DNA of 64,000 bases from Flaccisagitta enflata (GCA_965153355.1 OZ231126.1:58590001-58654000), one strand, 5' to 3'. Shown: positions 1 to 12,576, counted from the stretch's first letter. Notes: generated by a model from the sequence alone, not told the origin. Made by a program: numbers and translations.

Positions 1-545
1 GGAAGTTTGGTAGTTTGATGATTTGGTCGTTAAGCACTTTGTGATTTTTGTGCTTTGGTTCTTTGTCAGTTTAGCGGTTTGTTTAAGTGATGGTTCATCT
101 GTAATAGCTCTTTGTCAGTATAACGGTTTGTTTAAGTGATGGTTCGTCTGTAACTGCTCTTTGTCAGTATAACGGTCTGTTTAAGTGATGGTTCGTCTGT
201 AACTGCTCTTTGTCAGTATAACGGTTTGTTTAAGTGATGGTTCGTCTGTAACGGCTCTTTGTCAGTTTAACAATTTGTTTTAGTGATGGTTCGTCTGTAA
301 CGGTATGTATAGTTTGGCAGTTTGGTGATTTAGTAGTTTTTAGCATTGATGATTTCGCATTTGGTGACCTGGAGGTTGGAAACTGGGCAGTAGTGTGGTT
401 ATGTGGTTGTTAGGTTTGTGTTTTACTGGCCGGTATTTTGAAGGTTTGATGGCCTAGCAGTGTTATGGTATGCCGGTATGGCATGATAGTTTATCCGTAC
501 GGTAGTTTAGCGATTTGGCGTTTCGGTGGTTCAGAGGAGTTTCCG
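1..545. repeat. T/G-rich degenerate tandem repeat with a 49-bp core array
   Basis: Five consecutive 49-bp units occupy about 58-302. Each contains CTTTGTCAGTATAACGG, TTTAAGTGATGGTTCGTC and TGTAAC, with a few substitutions per unit and no indels. The flanks on both sides are a looser mixture of roughly 10-bp motifs of the kind AGTTTGGTGA. No reading frame or mobile-element end is visible. It looks like a small satellite that may continue past the left edge of the window. Confidence 0.85.
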
Positions 546-649
546 GGGAATTCGTTTCATATCTTATTTCAATTTGTCTCGATAATACGATTCATAAACG
601 TGTCTGACGTCTAAGCAGCAAGTGCAGATCACAAAAATATTTATGATTT

Positions 650-825
<176 letters not shown>

Positions 826-1082
826 GCAGACAGAGGAGTGAGCATGAGAGCATAGAAGAAAGCATAGAAGATGTCAGATTATACTCATGGTTTATTGGCT
901 ACCAAAGAGGGACGTCAATAATTACCGACATAAAATATAAGAACCAATAATGATGAAGGGATGGTGCTACTATACTCGTAGGTCTTTTGCACATCCAACA
1001 GAATATGGGTTTAAGAAAAAACTATGCCTTTTAAAACTTACTGTTTTGATATCTAAGGTAGCACTTTCGTGAAGAATAACCA

Positions 1083-1672
1083 TGGGCAAAAAAAAAACCG
1101 CACATCGATTTGGCACCCCCTGGCTCATTAGTAAGAGGCAAAACTACAAAAAATCCATGAGCATTTTAAAGAGCTTCAAAAAATCTATCATTTGAGTGGC
1201 GTCAGAAAATTTTAGCTCAAAAACTTTAAAAGTTATAACCATTTCAAGTAAAAATGTCAAAATCTCAATTGCCGAAAAATTGATTATAAAAAACTTTTAC
1301 TGTTTTCTCTATACCTCTATTAATATTTACTAGAATACAAAAAAATTCATGATGAAAAAAAATTTGGAAAATTTTCTTCGAAATGCCGCCAACCAGAAAT
1401 TTGTAGCTTAATCCGTTTCAAAATTATGATTAAATGAAAGTCAGTGGTGCAGGTCAGAGAAACAAATAGAGGTGTCAATTACGGCAATTGAAACATTGAC
1501 ATTTTAACTTTAGATTGTTGTAACTTTTAAAGTTTTCAAGCTAGAACTTTCTGACACCACTCAAATGATAGATTTTTTGAAACTCTTTAAAATGCTCTTA
1601 AATTTTTTTTGGTTTTACTTCTTACTAAGGAGCCAAACACGTCAAAGTGATGTGCGGTTTTTTTTTTGCCCA
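1083..1672. mobile_element. Foldback (long inverted repeat) element, TA-type
   Basis: The two ends are inverted copies. The left end reads ATGGGCAAAA then an A-run and CCGCACATC; the right end reads GATGTGCGG, a T-run and TTTGCCCATA. Further in, matching stretches continue (TCTATCATTTGAGTGG against CCACTCAAATGATAGA), so most of the 590 bp can fold into one hairpin. The right flank has TA and the left has CA, consistent with a decayed TA target duplication of the Tc1/mariner type. It encodes nothing recognisable. Confidence 0.8.
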
Positions 1673-1830
1673 TAGTTAGTGGAGAATAATTACTCGTTCT
1701 CATCATTACTACCCTCAAAAATTTTGCCGCCATTTTTTCATCGGTTTGACTGCACTGATTCTCGTTATGAGACTTTGGCTCAATGTTTCTTAATGCATGG
1801 ATTATGAGACCAACCGACATTGATTCAATG

Positions 1831-2140
1831 AAGAAGAAGAAGAAGAAGAAGAAGAAGAAGAAGAAGAAGAAGAAGAGGAAGAGGAAGAAGAAGAAGAAGA
1901 AGAAGAAGAAGAAGAAGAAGAAGAAGAAGAGGAGGAAGAGGAAAAAAAAGAGGAAGAAGAGGAAGAGGAAGAAAAAGAGGAAGAAAAAGAGGAAGAAAAA
2001 GAGGAAGAAAAAGAGGAAGAAAAAGAGGAAGAAGAAAAAGAAGAAAAAGAAGAAAAAGAAGAAGAAGAAGAAGAAAAAGGGGAAGAGGAAGAAAAAGAGG
2101 AAGAGGAAGAGGAAGAAGAAGAGGAAGAAGAGGAAGAAGA

Positions 2141-2176
<36 letters not shown>

Positions 2177-2245
2177 GAAGAAGAAGAAGAAGAAGAAGAA
2201 GAAGAAGAAGAAGAAGAAGAAGAAGAAGAAGAAGAAGAAGAAGAA

Positions 2246-2276
<31 letters not shown>

Positions 2277-2298
2277 GAAGAGAAGGAGGAAAAGAAGA

Positions 2299-2353
<55 letters not shown>
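1831..2353. repeat. (GAA)n/(GGAAGA)n compound purine tract ending in (GA)n
   Basis: About 460 bp of AAG/GAA triplets mixed with GGA and GAAAAA variants, then about 27 GA dinucleotides from 2300. One strand is pure purine throughout, so it could form triplex DNA. The long lysine/arginine or serine/leucine frames are by-products. Confidence 0.97.
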
Positions 2354-2354
<1 letters not shown>

Positions 2355-2469
2355 GAGAGATGCTATATGACATATAGTATATGTGAATGTCAGACGAAAA
2401 CGACAAGAGAAAAAAACAGTTAATGTATGGAACTATGAGAAAATGAGAAAAATCATAATCTGAAGCCAG

Positions 2470-2473
<4 letters not shown>

Positions 2474-2561
<88 letters not shown>

Positions 2562-2584
2562 CTCTCTCATTCTCTCTCTCTCTT
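2474..2584. repeat. (CT)n microsatellite
   Basis: CT dinucleotides with two ATTCTCTCT interruptions near the right end. It lies 120 bp from the (GA)n tail at 2300-2353, so the two tracts are inverted relative to each other. Confidence 0.97.
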
Positions 2585-2599
2585 TCTTCAATCATTTCC

Positions 2600-3860
2600 A
2601 AATAAATTTTATTTTGCATTTACTTAATTTGCATAATTGAGGAATATCTTTAAAAGCGAGCTGACGCTAGCTGACGCTACTGCTCGTATTGAGCTTTTGC
2701 ACACGCGTAGATATATATCAGGGGTAGTTAATTCTCAATCTGCGGCTTAATGCGAGCACTTGATGTTGGCCAAACTAAGGTTTTAATATTTCATGCAATA
2801 AATAAAATATCAAGAAAATGAGTTAAATTTCTCAAATTTAGCTTGAATCATTGTCACAGCATGTTGTATGAGATTCCAGAGAAAAAAGTCGATATTTGAA
2901 ATTATTAATTGCGTATGGTTTGGCTAAAAGGGACTTTCTTCAATGATATTTTTTGCTTTTTCTCACTTTTTAGTTATTACATTTGTAATAAACAATTTTT
3001 GTATAATACAAACACAACGTTGAATCTATAGTCATATAAAAGGCGAGCGTCTCACGATTCTAGATATGTTTTTTATTTTTCATTATCACCATATTAAGCT
3101 TTTCAAATAAAAAAAAAGGCATAACTATTGATCCAATGACAGCAAACATTATTCCAGCGGACATTCCGCTCTTCTGCAAAAACTTAGTAAAAGAGGCATT
3201 TCTAGAAGAAGCTCATTTTCAACTCAAAATCCTCTTCTTTGAACAGGAAAGTTTTTCTTTGATTTGCTCTCATTTGAAGACGACTTGAGCTATAAATGCC
3301 AGATTGGTCTCAAATAGAAGATAATTTGACTCTCTTTCATTTAAGAACGATGTTGCATCTGTGGCAATTCAACATCAGAACAATTTAAAAAGAAACAGCC
3401 CAAATAAAAAAAGTCAATATTCAAGCTCAAGCTGTACATATTCATTCTACTTCAAACTAATGCTATGAACAAACTCAGACCCATGAAATTTTGACACAAA
3501 AAACGTCAATCATAGTACTATAAGAGAAAACTGATTCCAGGTCATCAAGATAAAGCATCAAGGAGTGAAAGCTTAATACTTTTTTGCATTTGACAATGTT
3601 CACCCGGTAGTAGGAAGCTGCAGTGCACTATGCAAAAACAACCGAAAAAGTAAAGTGGTGCCGATGGACCATCCGACCATCTAACGGACAAAGCGGTTCA
3701 TATAGGGTAGCGTGCACGCGACTAAAAGCGTTAGAGCAAAAATATTTTCCATTATCTGATTCATCTTGAATTTGACACGCGGAAAAAAATCATTTCAAAA
3801 GCTGGAAACGAGTTGAAAAATGTATGGTTCTGCAACTCGTATCAGCTCAATTTACCAAGA
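2600..3860. other. AT-rich DNA without genes; possible decayed foldback element at 3140-3500
   Basis: I see no exon or intact element here. The stretch at 3265-3330 (GCTCTCATTT, GAGCTATAAATGCC, AGATTGGTCTCAAAT) resembles the centre of the foldback element at 56464-57030, so a diverged relative may be present, but its ends cannot be recognised. Confidence 0.4.
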
Positions 3861-3866
3861 CAGAAT

Positions 3867-4074
<208 letters not shown>

Positions 4075-4518
4075 GAACGACAGACAGTCAGGCAGATAAG
4101 CAGACAAGCAAAGAGAGACACAGTGGGAGAGACAGAGACAGATATGACAGATGCACCGGTGGACGGACGAACGAACCAGCAGGGTCATTGACAGACTAAC
4201 AGACTCCGGCTAGATAGATAGAAATTCGCACCAACAGACAGCTAGATAGTCCAACAGACAGACCAAGGCAGAAAGAAAGAAAAAAGAGTTGAGGAGAGGG
4301 GAAAATTAAACCCCGAAAGCTAATTTTTTCCGGCATCATATTAAAGACGGATTAGACGAAACTTGAGCGAGCCTCAAAGAATCTCAAAACACCCAAATTT
4401 CAGGGGTCGACTAAATTCAAAAGTATAAGGCAGTAAAGTAGGATTGAAGACAGTTCTAATCGGGTATACTCACCGGAGTGGAAAACTCATCTCTCTTTTT
4501 TTCCATCAAAAGTCATCA

Positions 4519-4825
4519 TTTTTAGTCGCCAGAACGTGACTCTACAACCCGCTCTGTCTGTCCGTCCATCAGTCCGTCGGTCCATCACACTTTACTTTTT
4601 TTATTACTTCATGTCATTTCTCGTTCATTTAAGTCATTTTAAGTCATTCTTAGTCATTCTAATTCATTCAGAGTCATTCTAAGTCACTTTCAGTCCTATT
4701 CAGACATTTTAGTCATTTATGTCATTCTAGGTTGTTTTAAGTCATTTTGAGTCATTTAGGGTGAAACTAAGTCATCCTAAGTTTTTCACGTCCCGCACGC
4801 GACGTAAAGGTGTGTTGGCCTTGTT
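4519..4825 (+). mobile_element. Family A element, subfamily with AGTCATT array
   Basis: It starts TTTTTAGTCGCC and has an imperfect hairpin (AGTCGCCAGAACGTGACT). Next come CTACAACCCGCT, a (GTCC/GTCG)n core, CACACTTTACTTTTTT, and a roughly 10-bp array of AAGTCATTCT at 4620-4770. It ends with CCGCACGCGAC and TGTTGGCCTTGTT. Complete, same arrangement as the copies at 39412-39713 and 40248-40676 in the other orientation. Confidence 0.85.
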
Positions 4826-4969
4826 TTTGCCTTCAGAGTATGTGTCAGTCTTGTTTCATGAGTGTCCTTGCCGCCATTAGCCATCTTCCTACAGTAAATC
4901 CCCGCCGATGCACATTCTGTTTTGGGTGTTTCAGGCGTTTATAATTCTTCTTTATGGTTTCAGGTGCAC

Positions 4970-5076
4970 TAAAGCACCTCTTTGATTGTTGTCCGTCGGT
5001 TGGTCTGATGGTCGGTCGGTAACGCAAACGTTTGATGATTCACACGGCGCACCCGCTTGGCCCACTTGGCCTTGTT
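4970..5076 (+). mobile_element. Family E element, partial
   Basis: The distal part of the short subfamily: TTGTCCGTCGGTTGGTC, then a CGGCGCACCCGCTTGGCC stretch and CACTTGGCCTTGTT. The head hairpin is not recognisable. It matches the tails of the copies at 6931-7064, 50575-50689 and 63676-63801. Confidence 0.65.
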
Positions 5077-5079
5077 CAC

Positions 5080-5740
5080 TTTTTTTTTGTATTTAGAGAA
5101 GGGAGAAAAACGTGGTAAATTGCCCACTTGATCAGTTCTTACTTTGCATCGATAAACTGTTGGGGTTGCTATCTTTTATAATTACAGGTGCTAGTGTTGG
5201 TTGTTTTCGATGGAACAGTAAAAAAAGAAAGGTTCGTCCGTTTTCATGTGTATAGGTCATGATAACGCGCCTTTATTCTTCCCCTTGTGTCGTAATTTCG
5301 GGAGCAAAGGCATAACTAGGACCATGTATTGTTAGCAGGGGGCTAACTTCGTTTCAACTTCGTTTCAAGACATGCACGAAGCTCCATAACGGAAAACCAT
5401 CGTTTGTTTTCTCACTATGGTTTGACAAGTGGTAAAATATCCGTGAAATAACCGAAACTGAAACATATAGAAGAGGGCTTCGCGAATCCTAACTGGATAG
5501 TTACCATACGCATCCCTCCTAATTTTCCATTTGCTACACCTTCAAAACTAATCAAAGGTGTCGCAGCAAAACAGTGAAAGCGGTTTCCTAATACCGAAAA
5601 TAACATTTTTATAGCTGATCCTTAAGTTAATGATCACAGGTATTCATACAAAACCCGATAAGGTACATGGGGAGGGGAAGTGAGGAAAAACGAAACAAAG
5701 AAGCTGGGAAAAGTGCGGCTAGGTGTGCTTAGTCTGGAGA
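5080..5740. other. No gene seen
   Basis: Mixed sequence between the family E fragment and the hAT-like element. Short open frames lack similarity, splice logic or repeat structure that I can use. Confidence 0.5.
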
Positions 5741-5749
5741 ACGAATGAG

Positions 5750-6032
5750 GGGGCGTTTTTAGTCAAAGCAATCGCGTTTTGAAAGGGCCACTCGGTCGCT
5801 CGCTACGTTCGTCTGCTCGCACCGCTCACTCCGAGCACTCATTTCGCAGCGCTCCGCTTCACTACGCTCGCTACGCTCGCTCGCTCTGTTCATGAGCTCG
5901 CTCACTCACTTTGCTCACTCACTTCGCTCACTCCCTTGTGGGACAGTTGAAAATCTTGAATTTATGTTCATACTGTTATCGCGTTTCACAAGAAGAAACA
6001 CGTTTCTGGCGCTCACTAGAAACACGCCCTGA
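5750..6032 (+). mobile_element. Short hAT-like element with CGCTC-rich core, copy 1
   Basis: The ends are GGGGCGTTTTTAGTC on the left and CTAGAAACACGCCCTGA on the right, which are imperfect inverted repeats. Flanks are CGAATGAG (5742-5749) and GAATGAG (6033-6039), a probable 7-8-bp target duplication, the length made by hAT transposases. The core is a run of CGCTC-based 8-12-bp motifs. A second copy lies inverted at 10729-11005. No ORF is present. Confidence 0.75.
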
Positions 6033-6039
6033 GAATGAG

Positions 6040-6780
6040 ACCCGAGATCTTCCGTAAAATTGCACAAATTTTAGCCATCTTGTTTAGAATTGACCATTGC
6101 TTCTTGATCGCATGAATTCGTGACTGCCATAGAATCCTGTCCAATCTTCAAAAGCTCCAACTTTAATGTCCAAGTGGTAATAACCATCTGAGCTGCCAGT
6201 AGGTGTGCTAGCGGTTTTGACTGCCCCTCTCACTGTAGTATCATTGCCTTTTGTAGGCCCGAAAGCATAATAACATCATTGAGGTGTGATTTTCGAGGTT
6301 TTACTTGAAGTGTTGGAGTGTCAATAGCTGTGAAACAGGTGTAACAGGGATGGCAAATGGGGCAAGGGTTTGGGGTTTTATCTTAACCGACATCTCAGAA
6401 GCCGACATGTCATTCACTTGACAAAGATGATATTACGCGCTATAAATATATTTCTTTCATTATTCCTCGATGTGGCGCAGATCTATGTAAACCGACACCG
6501 ACACTGATCACTAAATGGGGAAAACATAGACGCTTTTCGTCAGTTCGTCCGTGTGTGTGTCTACCCGTCTGATTGTACTAAAATGATCGAGCACGTGTTT
6601 TGAATGGAGAGAATGAGGGGATAAAACCAAGAATGGCAGACAGGCAACTCATCTTTTCGGGACTAAACGAAATCCCCCTCTGGGTGGAACATGGTCTTTC
6701 TCTTGTCTATCGTCGTTATCTCTACAGGGGGATATGACACGGGTGTGATTGAGGGTGATTGCTGGATAATTTGGAATTGT
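6040..6780. other. No gene seen
   Basis: No conserved exon could be recognised. A weak acceptor-like CTCTACAG at 6720 is followed by a short open frame, but without similarity or a donor site. Confidence 0.45.
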
Positions 6781-6784
6781 CGTT

Positions 6785-6847
6785 CTTTCTCTCATTCATT
6801 CTTTCTTTTTATCTTTCTTTCTTTCTCTATTTCTTTCTTTCTTTCTC

Positions 6848-6911
<64 letters not shown>

Positions 6912-6930
6912 TCATTCTTTCTTTCTTTTC
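6785..6930. repeat. (TTTC)n microsatellite, left part
   Basis: CTTT repeats with a few interruptions. They stop exactly where a family E element begins and resume immediately after it at 7065. Confidence 0.95.
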
Positions 6931-7064
6931 TTTTTAGTCGCGTGCAAACACACTCTATAACTTTGTCCGTCGATCGGTTGGTTGGTTGGTTGGTCTGGTG
7001 GTCATCGGTCGGTCAGTCGGTCACTTGGTTCGACGATCCTCTTATTGGCCTACTTGGCCTTGTT
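6931..7064 (+). mobile_element. Family E element inside a (TTTC)n array
   Basis: It starts TTTTTAGTCGCGTGC, continues with a GGTTGGTTGG/GGTCGGTC core, and ends with CTTATTGGCCTAC and TTGGCCTTGTT. Both flanks are (TTTC)n, so either the element inserted into the array or the array grew from both edges. Confidence 0.85.
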
Positions 7065-7478
<414 letters not shown>

Positions 7479-7703
7479 TTGATGTGCGCTGCGTGACTGC
7501 GTGCAACGGTTTTTCCCTCCTTACTATTTACATACATATAAGTCACGCGCGGGAACCCTTCTTGTGAAGTGTTGTGTTTTTTATGTGCGTCCTCGCGCTT
7601 CTATAACTGCTCATCTCCGTCCGTCTGTCTGTCTTTCTTTATGGTTAAAAATGGTTGTTTACAGCCCTTTTCCTCATTGATGCTAGAGCGTACGTCTAGA
7701 CGC

Positions 7704-7782
7704 GTTCATTCATTCATTCATTCATTCATTCATTCATTCATTCATTCATTCATTCATTCATTCATTCATTCATTCATTCATT
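7704..7782. repeat. (ATTC)n microsatellite
   Basis: About 19 ATTC units. The adjoining right flank (CATTGGCCTAAATATGGCCTTGTT) resembles a family E tail, so this array may also sit inside an element. Confidence 0.95.
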
Positions 7783-8070
7783 GTTTCTTTATCAACGAGC
7801 CGCACTCATTGGCCTAAATATGGCCTTGTTCAATGGATTTGACTTAATCTGCATAAATCGTGCCCTGTCATTCGCGGCTTTTATGCTGCGTCACTGATCT
7901 AAGCGCCTAAAAAGCGGACTTAAAAGAGTTTTCTTTCAAAAAGAATTTAAAAGAAAGCAACTTAAAAGGCGAGTGAACGATTTGTCCAGCCATTTGTTCA
8001 CCGAAATTGTACTCCCATTTGCGCTCGGAACGGAAGCAAATAAAGAACCTTTCTGCCGCAAAATCGTTTG

Positions 8071-8237
8071 TTTTTAGTTGCGGACACGCAACTCTAGTAG
8101 AGGCTTTGTCCGTCCGTCCGTACGTCCGTCCGTCCGTCCGTCCGTCCGTCCGTAAGCATGAGTCGAAAAGTGGGAAAACGCGCATTTCCGCCCCTGCCCA
8201 CCCGTCCGCAACTGGTGGCCGTTTATCCGGCCTTGTT
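8071..8237 (+). mobile_element. Family B element
   Basis: It starts TTTTTAGTTGCGGACACGCA; the hairpin is GTTGCG-GACA-CGCAAC. Next come CTCTAGTAGAGGCTTTGTC and a (GTCC)n core, then GCCCCTGCCCACCCGTCCGC followed by AACTGGTGGCC and TATCCGGCCTTGTT. The distal GTCCGCAACT is the reverse complement of the head AGTTGCGGAC. Complete. Confidence 0.9.
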
Positions 8238-8296
8238 ATTCTGTGTTTCCTCTCTATCTAACGCCCCTTTTGTGCTGGTTATGTTTTCCCCCATTT

Positions 8297-8820
8297 GGGC
8301 AGCGGCCCCGAGGGAGCCGATGACCTACGCTTTCACATTTTTGCAGGATTTTTTCTTTCTTCTCCTCCCTCTCCTTCTCCCCCTCTGCCCCCCCCCTCCC
8401 CCCAAGGCTCAAATCCCAGCCTCGAGGGTCAAATCCCAGTCTCAAGGCTCAAATCCCAGTTTTGACTTAAGGCTTAAATCTAAGCCTGAAAGCTCAATTC
8501 ACAGTGTTGAGGCTTCAGTCCTAGCCTCAAGGCTCAATTTCCAGCATGAAGACTTGATTCCCATCTTTGAGGCTCCATTCCCAACTTTGAGGCTCAAAAT
8601 CCAGCCTCAAAGCTCAAATTCCATCCTTAAAGTTAAATTCTGGTCTTGAGTGTCAAATCCCAGCATCAAGGCTCAAATCTCAGCCTCATGCCTCTAAATA
8701 TACTGAGCATAGGTCATCCGCCCCTCTTGGGGCTGCTGCCCCTCTCACAATCACACATCGACATACAGTCACATAGGGGCAACGGGTACCGCTGAACATC
8801 TAACGCTTTTGCGACTATTT
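8297..8820 (+). mobile_element. Family C element with 20-bp minisatellite
   Basis: It begins GGGCAGCGGCCCCGAGGGAG followed by CCGATGACCTACGCTTTCAC, with the hairpin near the start. A CTCCTTCTCC tract follows, then about 14 degenerate units of the type AAGGCTCAAATCCCAGCCTC. The distal end is CCGCCCCTCTTGGGGCTGCT followed by GCCCCT, then GGTACCGCTGA and AACGCTTTTGCGACTATTT. Non-coding. Confidence 0.8.
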
Positions 8821-8865
8821 ACAGTGGGGTTTGTGGAAAAAAAGCCTTAACTGGAGAAAGTTATC

Positions 8866-9420
8866 AAAGTGACTCGATTTCAGAGGATTGAATTAGGTAC
8901 TGAAAGGCCTGAATTAGGGTCTGAGAGGCCTGATTTGAGGTCTAGATAACCTGAACAGGGGTCCAAAAGGCCTGATTTGGGGTCCATCAAGGCCTGATTT
9001 TGGATCTGCAAGGCCTGATTAGGGTTCTAAGAGGCCTAGGTTGAGGTCTGGAAAGCCTAATTTGGGGTCTGAAAGGCCTGATTGAGGTTCTGAGAGGCCT
9101 AAATTGAGGTCTGGAAGGCCTGATTTGAGATCTGATTGGCCTAATTTAGAGTCTGATAGGCCTAATTTGAGGCCCAGGAGGCCATGTTCTAGGCTTTGGG
9201 GGGACAGACAGACGGACAGACGGACAGATAGACGGACAGATGGATGGACGGATGGATGGACGGACGGACGGGCGGACAGAGCGAGACGAACCGATGGGCA
9301 GACGGGTGGGCGGACGGGTGGACGCAGACGGAGCAGGCGGGCAGACGGGCAGACGGACGGGCGAACGAACCCAGACGAACAGGCGAGGCGAGCGAACCCA
9401 GACGAAACAGAAAATTTGCC
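8866..9420. repeat. 20-bp minisatellite plus (GGAC)n tract, probable family C relative
   Basis: At 8866-9200 about 15 units of GGCCTGATTTGAGGTCTGAG type. At 9206-9400 GACAGACGGACAGACGG runs change to GACGGGCGGAC and then GCGAACCCAGACGAACAGG. The two blocks together resemble family C interiors, but terminal hairpins are not clear. Long ORFs across it are by-products of the repeats. Confidence 0.7.
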
Positions 9421-9462
9421 CTATGGCAGAATGCAGGTCATGGCCCTGTCGAAAACCAAAAA

Positions 9463-9930
9463 ATAGCGAAGTGTTGAATGGTCAGTGGTACTGTGCCCCT
9501 TACTTCGTAGATTTGTGGTTGAGATTGAGGAGCCAGGGCAGCAGCTGAAAGGGTCATTCTTCTTTCACATATGAGAAATTTTCTCCTTCTTCTTCTTCTC
9601 CTCCTCCCTCCCTTCCCCACCCTCCAGCCTCTAAGGCCATATCTCCAGCCTGGAGGCCCATGTCCCAGCCTCAAGCCCAAATCCCAGTCTTGAGGCCCAA
9701 ATCCTTAGAGACTGGAATTTGGGCCTTGGGGTTGGGATTTGGGCCTTGAGGGCGAGATTTGGGCCTCAAGACTGAGATTTGGGCCTCAAGGCTGGGATAT
9801 AGGCCTCCAGGCTGAGATATGGGCCTGGAGGCTGGGGGAAGGGGAAGGAGAAGAAGAAGAAGGAGAAAATTCCCCATATGTGTGAAAGCATAGGTCATCG
9901 ACCTCTTCGGGGCCGCTGCCCTAAAATGGC
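9463..9930 (+). mobile_element. Family C element with internally inverted minisatellite (foldback)
   Basis: A tail module (GTCAGTGGTACTGTGCCCC) is followed by GGGCAGCAGCTGAAAGGGTC. Then CTTTCACATATGAGAAATTT, CTCCTTCTTCTTC and AAGGCCCATATCTCCAGCC-type units run in one direction to 9705. After 9705 the same units run in the opposite direction, followed by GGAGAAGAAGAAGAAGG, CATATGTGTGAAAGCATAGG and GGGGCCGCTGCCC. The whole element can therefore fold back on itself. Confidence 0.8.
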
Positions 9931-10728
9931 AAAAACTAAGGGGTAAAAAAAAAGTCATTAAATAATGCTGGATAGATGACCAATACTGGTCGCGAACGGG
10001 TACAAGAAAGGGCGGGAATGTCAGTTTTCTCACTTAGCGACTCGAGCATTTCGAACCGACGGTCCGACGCGACGGAGCGACAGACTGCACTGACGCTAGT
10101 CGCAAAGAGCCTGATGCAATGGGACAACCAAGGTCTGTCAAGCTTGAAAAAATATCTGTAGCAACATCATGGAAATAAATGAGCAATATCCCACCCACGG
10201 ATCAACTTACCTACGAGTGCGACTACATGAAACTGCGGGCACCAACTTCGAGAGGTTCTTGAACGCGAATAAGTCAATAACGACCTTTCTTCTTTTTTTT
10301 TTTTCTAAAAAAAATGACGGTAAAACGAACGAAACTCAAAAGCATCTGTGAAACGACATTCAAAGCACGTCCTTTTAGCAATTTCGCAAGATCACAGACC
10401 ATGGAGACCCATATAGAGAGAAATGGGGGGAGAGAGAGAGAGAGAGAGAGAGAGGTTAATTATAGGAAGGATTGACATGGAGTTACATAAGGTCAAAGCG
10501 ATTGTGATACTGTAAAAAAACAAACATTGACCCAAGGTCATCATAATAGAAAAAAAAATGTTTTTAGTGCTTATCGTCATTAATTGCATGAATGAGGGTT
10601 GTTCGGCTGGAAAGGCGTGACATTTCTGCCATTTGCGCCCATCTCGACTGTTTAACACCTCTCACGAAATTAGGCGAACTGGGATCAGAACTTGTCCATA
10701 ATTGCGTTTTTAAAGTCCAGAACAGGAC
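9931..10728. other. No gene seen; short (GA)n at 10431-10455
   Basis: Mixed sequence between a family C element and the second hAT-like copy. Short ORFs have no supporting features. Confidence 0.45.
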
Positions 10729-10731
10729 TCA

Positions 10732-11007
10732 GGGCATGTTTCTAGTGAGCGTCAAAACGCGTTTCTTCCTGTGAAACGCGATAACAGTGTGAACACATAT
10801 TCAAGAATTTCAACCGTCCCACGAGGGAGTGAGCGAAGTGAGTGAGCGAGCCCGTGAACGGAGCGAGCAAGTGAAGCGAGTGTAGCGAAGCATGGCGCTG
10901 CGGAGCGAGTGAGCGGAGTGAGCGGCGCGAGCGAACAAACGTAGCGAGCGACCGAGTGGCCCGTTCAAAACGCGATCGTCTTTGACTAGAAACGCCCCCT
11001 CAGGAGT
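10732..11007 (-). mobile_element. Short hAT-like element with CGCTC-rich core, copy 2
   Basis: Same element as at 5750-6032 in the opposite orientation. The left end is CAGGGCATGTTTCTAGTGAG, the right end CTAGAAACGCCCCCT. The core is GAGCG-based motifs. Flanks CAGGACT and CAGGAGT are a probable 7-8-bp target duplication with one change. Confidence 0.75.
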
Positions 11008-11009
11008 CC

Positions 11010-12560
11010 AGGTTAATGAGTATATCAAAACATGTTATTTTCATGTGGGTGCTACAAAAAAACTTCAAATCTTGTCAACCTGAAAATGGTCTCAATTGCT
11101 GTAAATTGCCTCATGAAATGATTTCATGCAAATTTTAGGTTAAGTAATGCTTCAAATTTGTTGCTTAAACCATTATATTTGACATAGGGTTTTGATACTT
11201 TTTGCAGCTGTCAATGACTGTATTTTGACACTGTTGACTCATTTTTGTATATCAGCGGTACAGGAACCTAAGAAATAATGTTTTCGTGCCTATTTCATGG
11301 TAAATTTTAGGGAGGTTTATGTTATCTAATCATCAAAAATTTACTTGTCAAAATCAGTCAAAATCTTTTACTGGATTTTTGGCATAAAACATTCTGAAAG
11401 CTGCGCACTTTCCCAGGTACACAATTTTGCCCCGGATTGCGAAAATACTATATTTTAGGGCAAAGGTCACAATAAGAGGGAAAATCGTGAATGTCCGACT
11501 CTCGTGACATAATTCACGTATTTAGTTTCCACAACGGTTTTCTCTGCCATGATACCGGTTTTACTAGTTACTATATAAACTAATGCATAACTCCAAAAAT
11601 CTTTTTGAGAAAATAAATGGGTGCATAGGGTCCAAAAACAGACCTATTTATCCTATTTTAGCTTGTCCAGATAATGTCCCATTTAGCAAAATGAAAGCAA
11701 AAGCAAGCAGAAAGTGTGGTATCTGACTGCATCATTGCTCCTGTTGGTTCTCCCACAACCACCTGAGATCCTCTGAAAATTTGAGCGGAGTGGGAGGTCG
11801 GTAACTGCACTCAATTCATGTGCTAAGTATGACTTCATGGTCGCGGATTTTCATGTTTTTTTTCATAAGATCCGAGATAGTGTGTTGCAAACCGCTCTAA
11901 GAGCCTATTAACACTGAAAATATCTCATTTTTCATCTTTCATCCTGTTGAGTACATTAAATAGATGACTGATGTCAATTTTCATGAGCCTCAGATGTCTA
12001 GTTGCTGATATATTGATGTAGTTGTTAGCTTACTCGAAGTGTGCGCACATTTCTAACGCCATGTCCCCCGCATGTCCCTGCGCAGAACACAGCAGATTTC
12101 ACGATTTTCACTTAAATCTCATGAAAAAATGAATGAACTAGTGGAAAGGGCGTAAAATTTGGAGCAAATCACCCAAATGTTGATATTTTTTGACTATCCG
12201 TTGAGACACAGTAACAATTTTACTGTCACTTGTCCTCAAAGCGTGCGCACATTTCTAACGCTCAGCGACAAGCGTGAACGCGGATGAATACACGATTTAG
12301 ACAGCCAACGCTACGTGGGAATCCTCTTAATATCACCCTAACGCCCTAGTGAATTTGGCTGAATTTTTTTGAATTGTGAAGCTGTAATTAACAGAAACGA
12401 TTGCATTTTTCTCTTCTCTCTGCCTTTTGTCCGTCATTTATGTGAATTTCTTGTGACAAATGAAAGAAAAATGAACAAAAGTCACCTTAGTTTTTGACTA
12501 TCTCTTCGTTCATCCGATTTCTTTCCACCTCTGAAAACTAACAATGACAGAATGTAGTTC
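11010..12560. other. 1.5 kb of unique sequence without recognised genes
   Basis: I found no exon, tRNA or element ends. A 20-bp string, GTGCGCACATTTCTAACGCC or with CTC instead of CCA after it, occurs at about 12040 and about 12240 in direct orientation; its meaning is unknown. Confidence 0.5.
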
Positions 12561-12576
12561 GAAGGAATTTCGAAGA

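Noticed and set aside
1783-2406. Long ORFs of Lys/Arg or Ser/Leu
   Set aside because: They are translations of GAA/GA microsatellite. The same applies to the long frames at 6759-7567, 23453-24421, 44846-45652, 53516-54034 and similar places.
11010-12560. Element suggested by the repeated string GTGCGCACATTTCTAACG
   Set aside because: Only two short direct copies, with no ends, duplications or inverted repeats.
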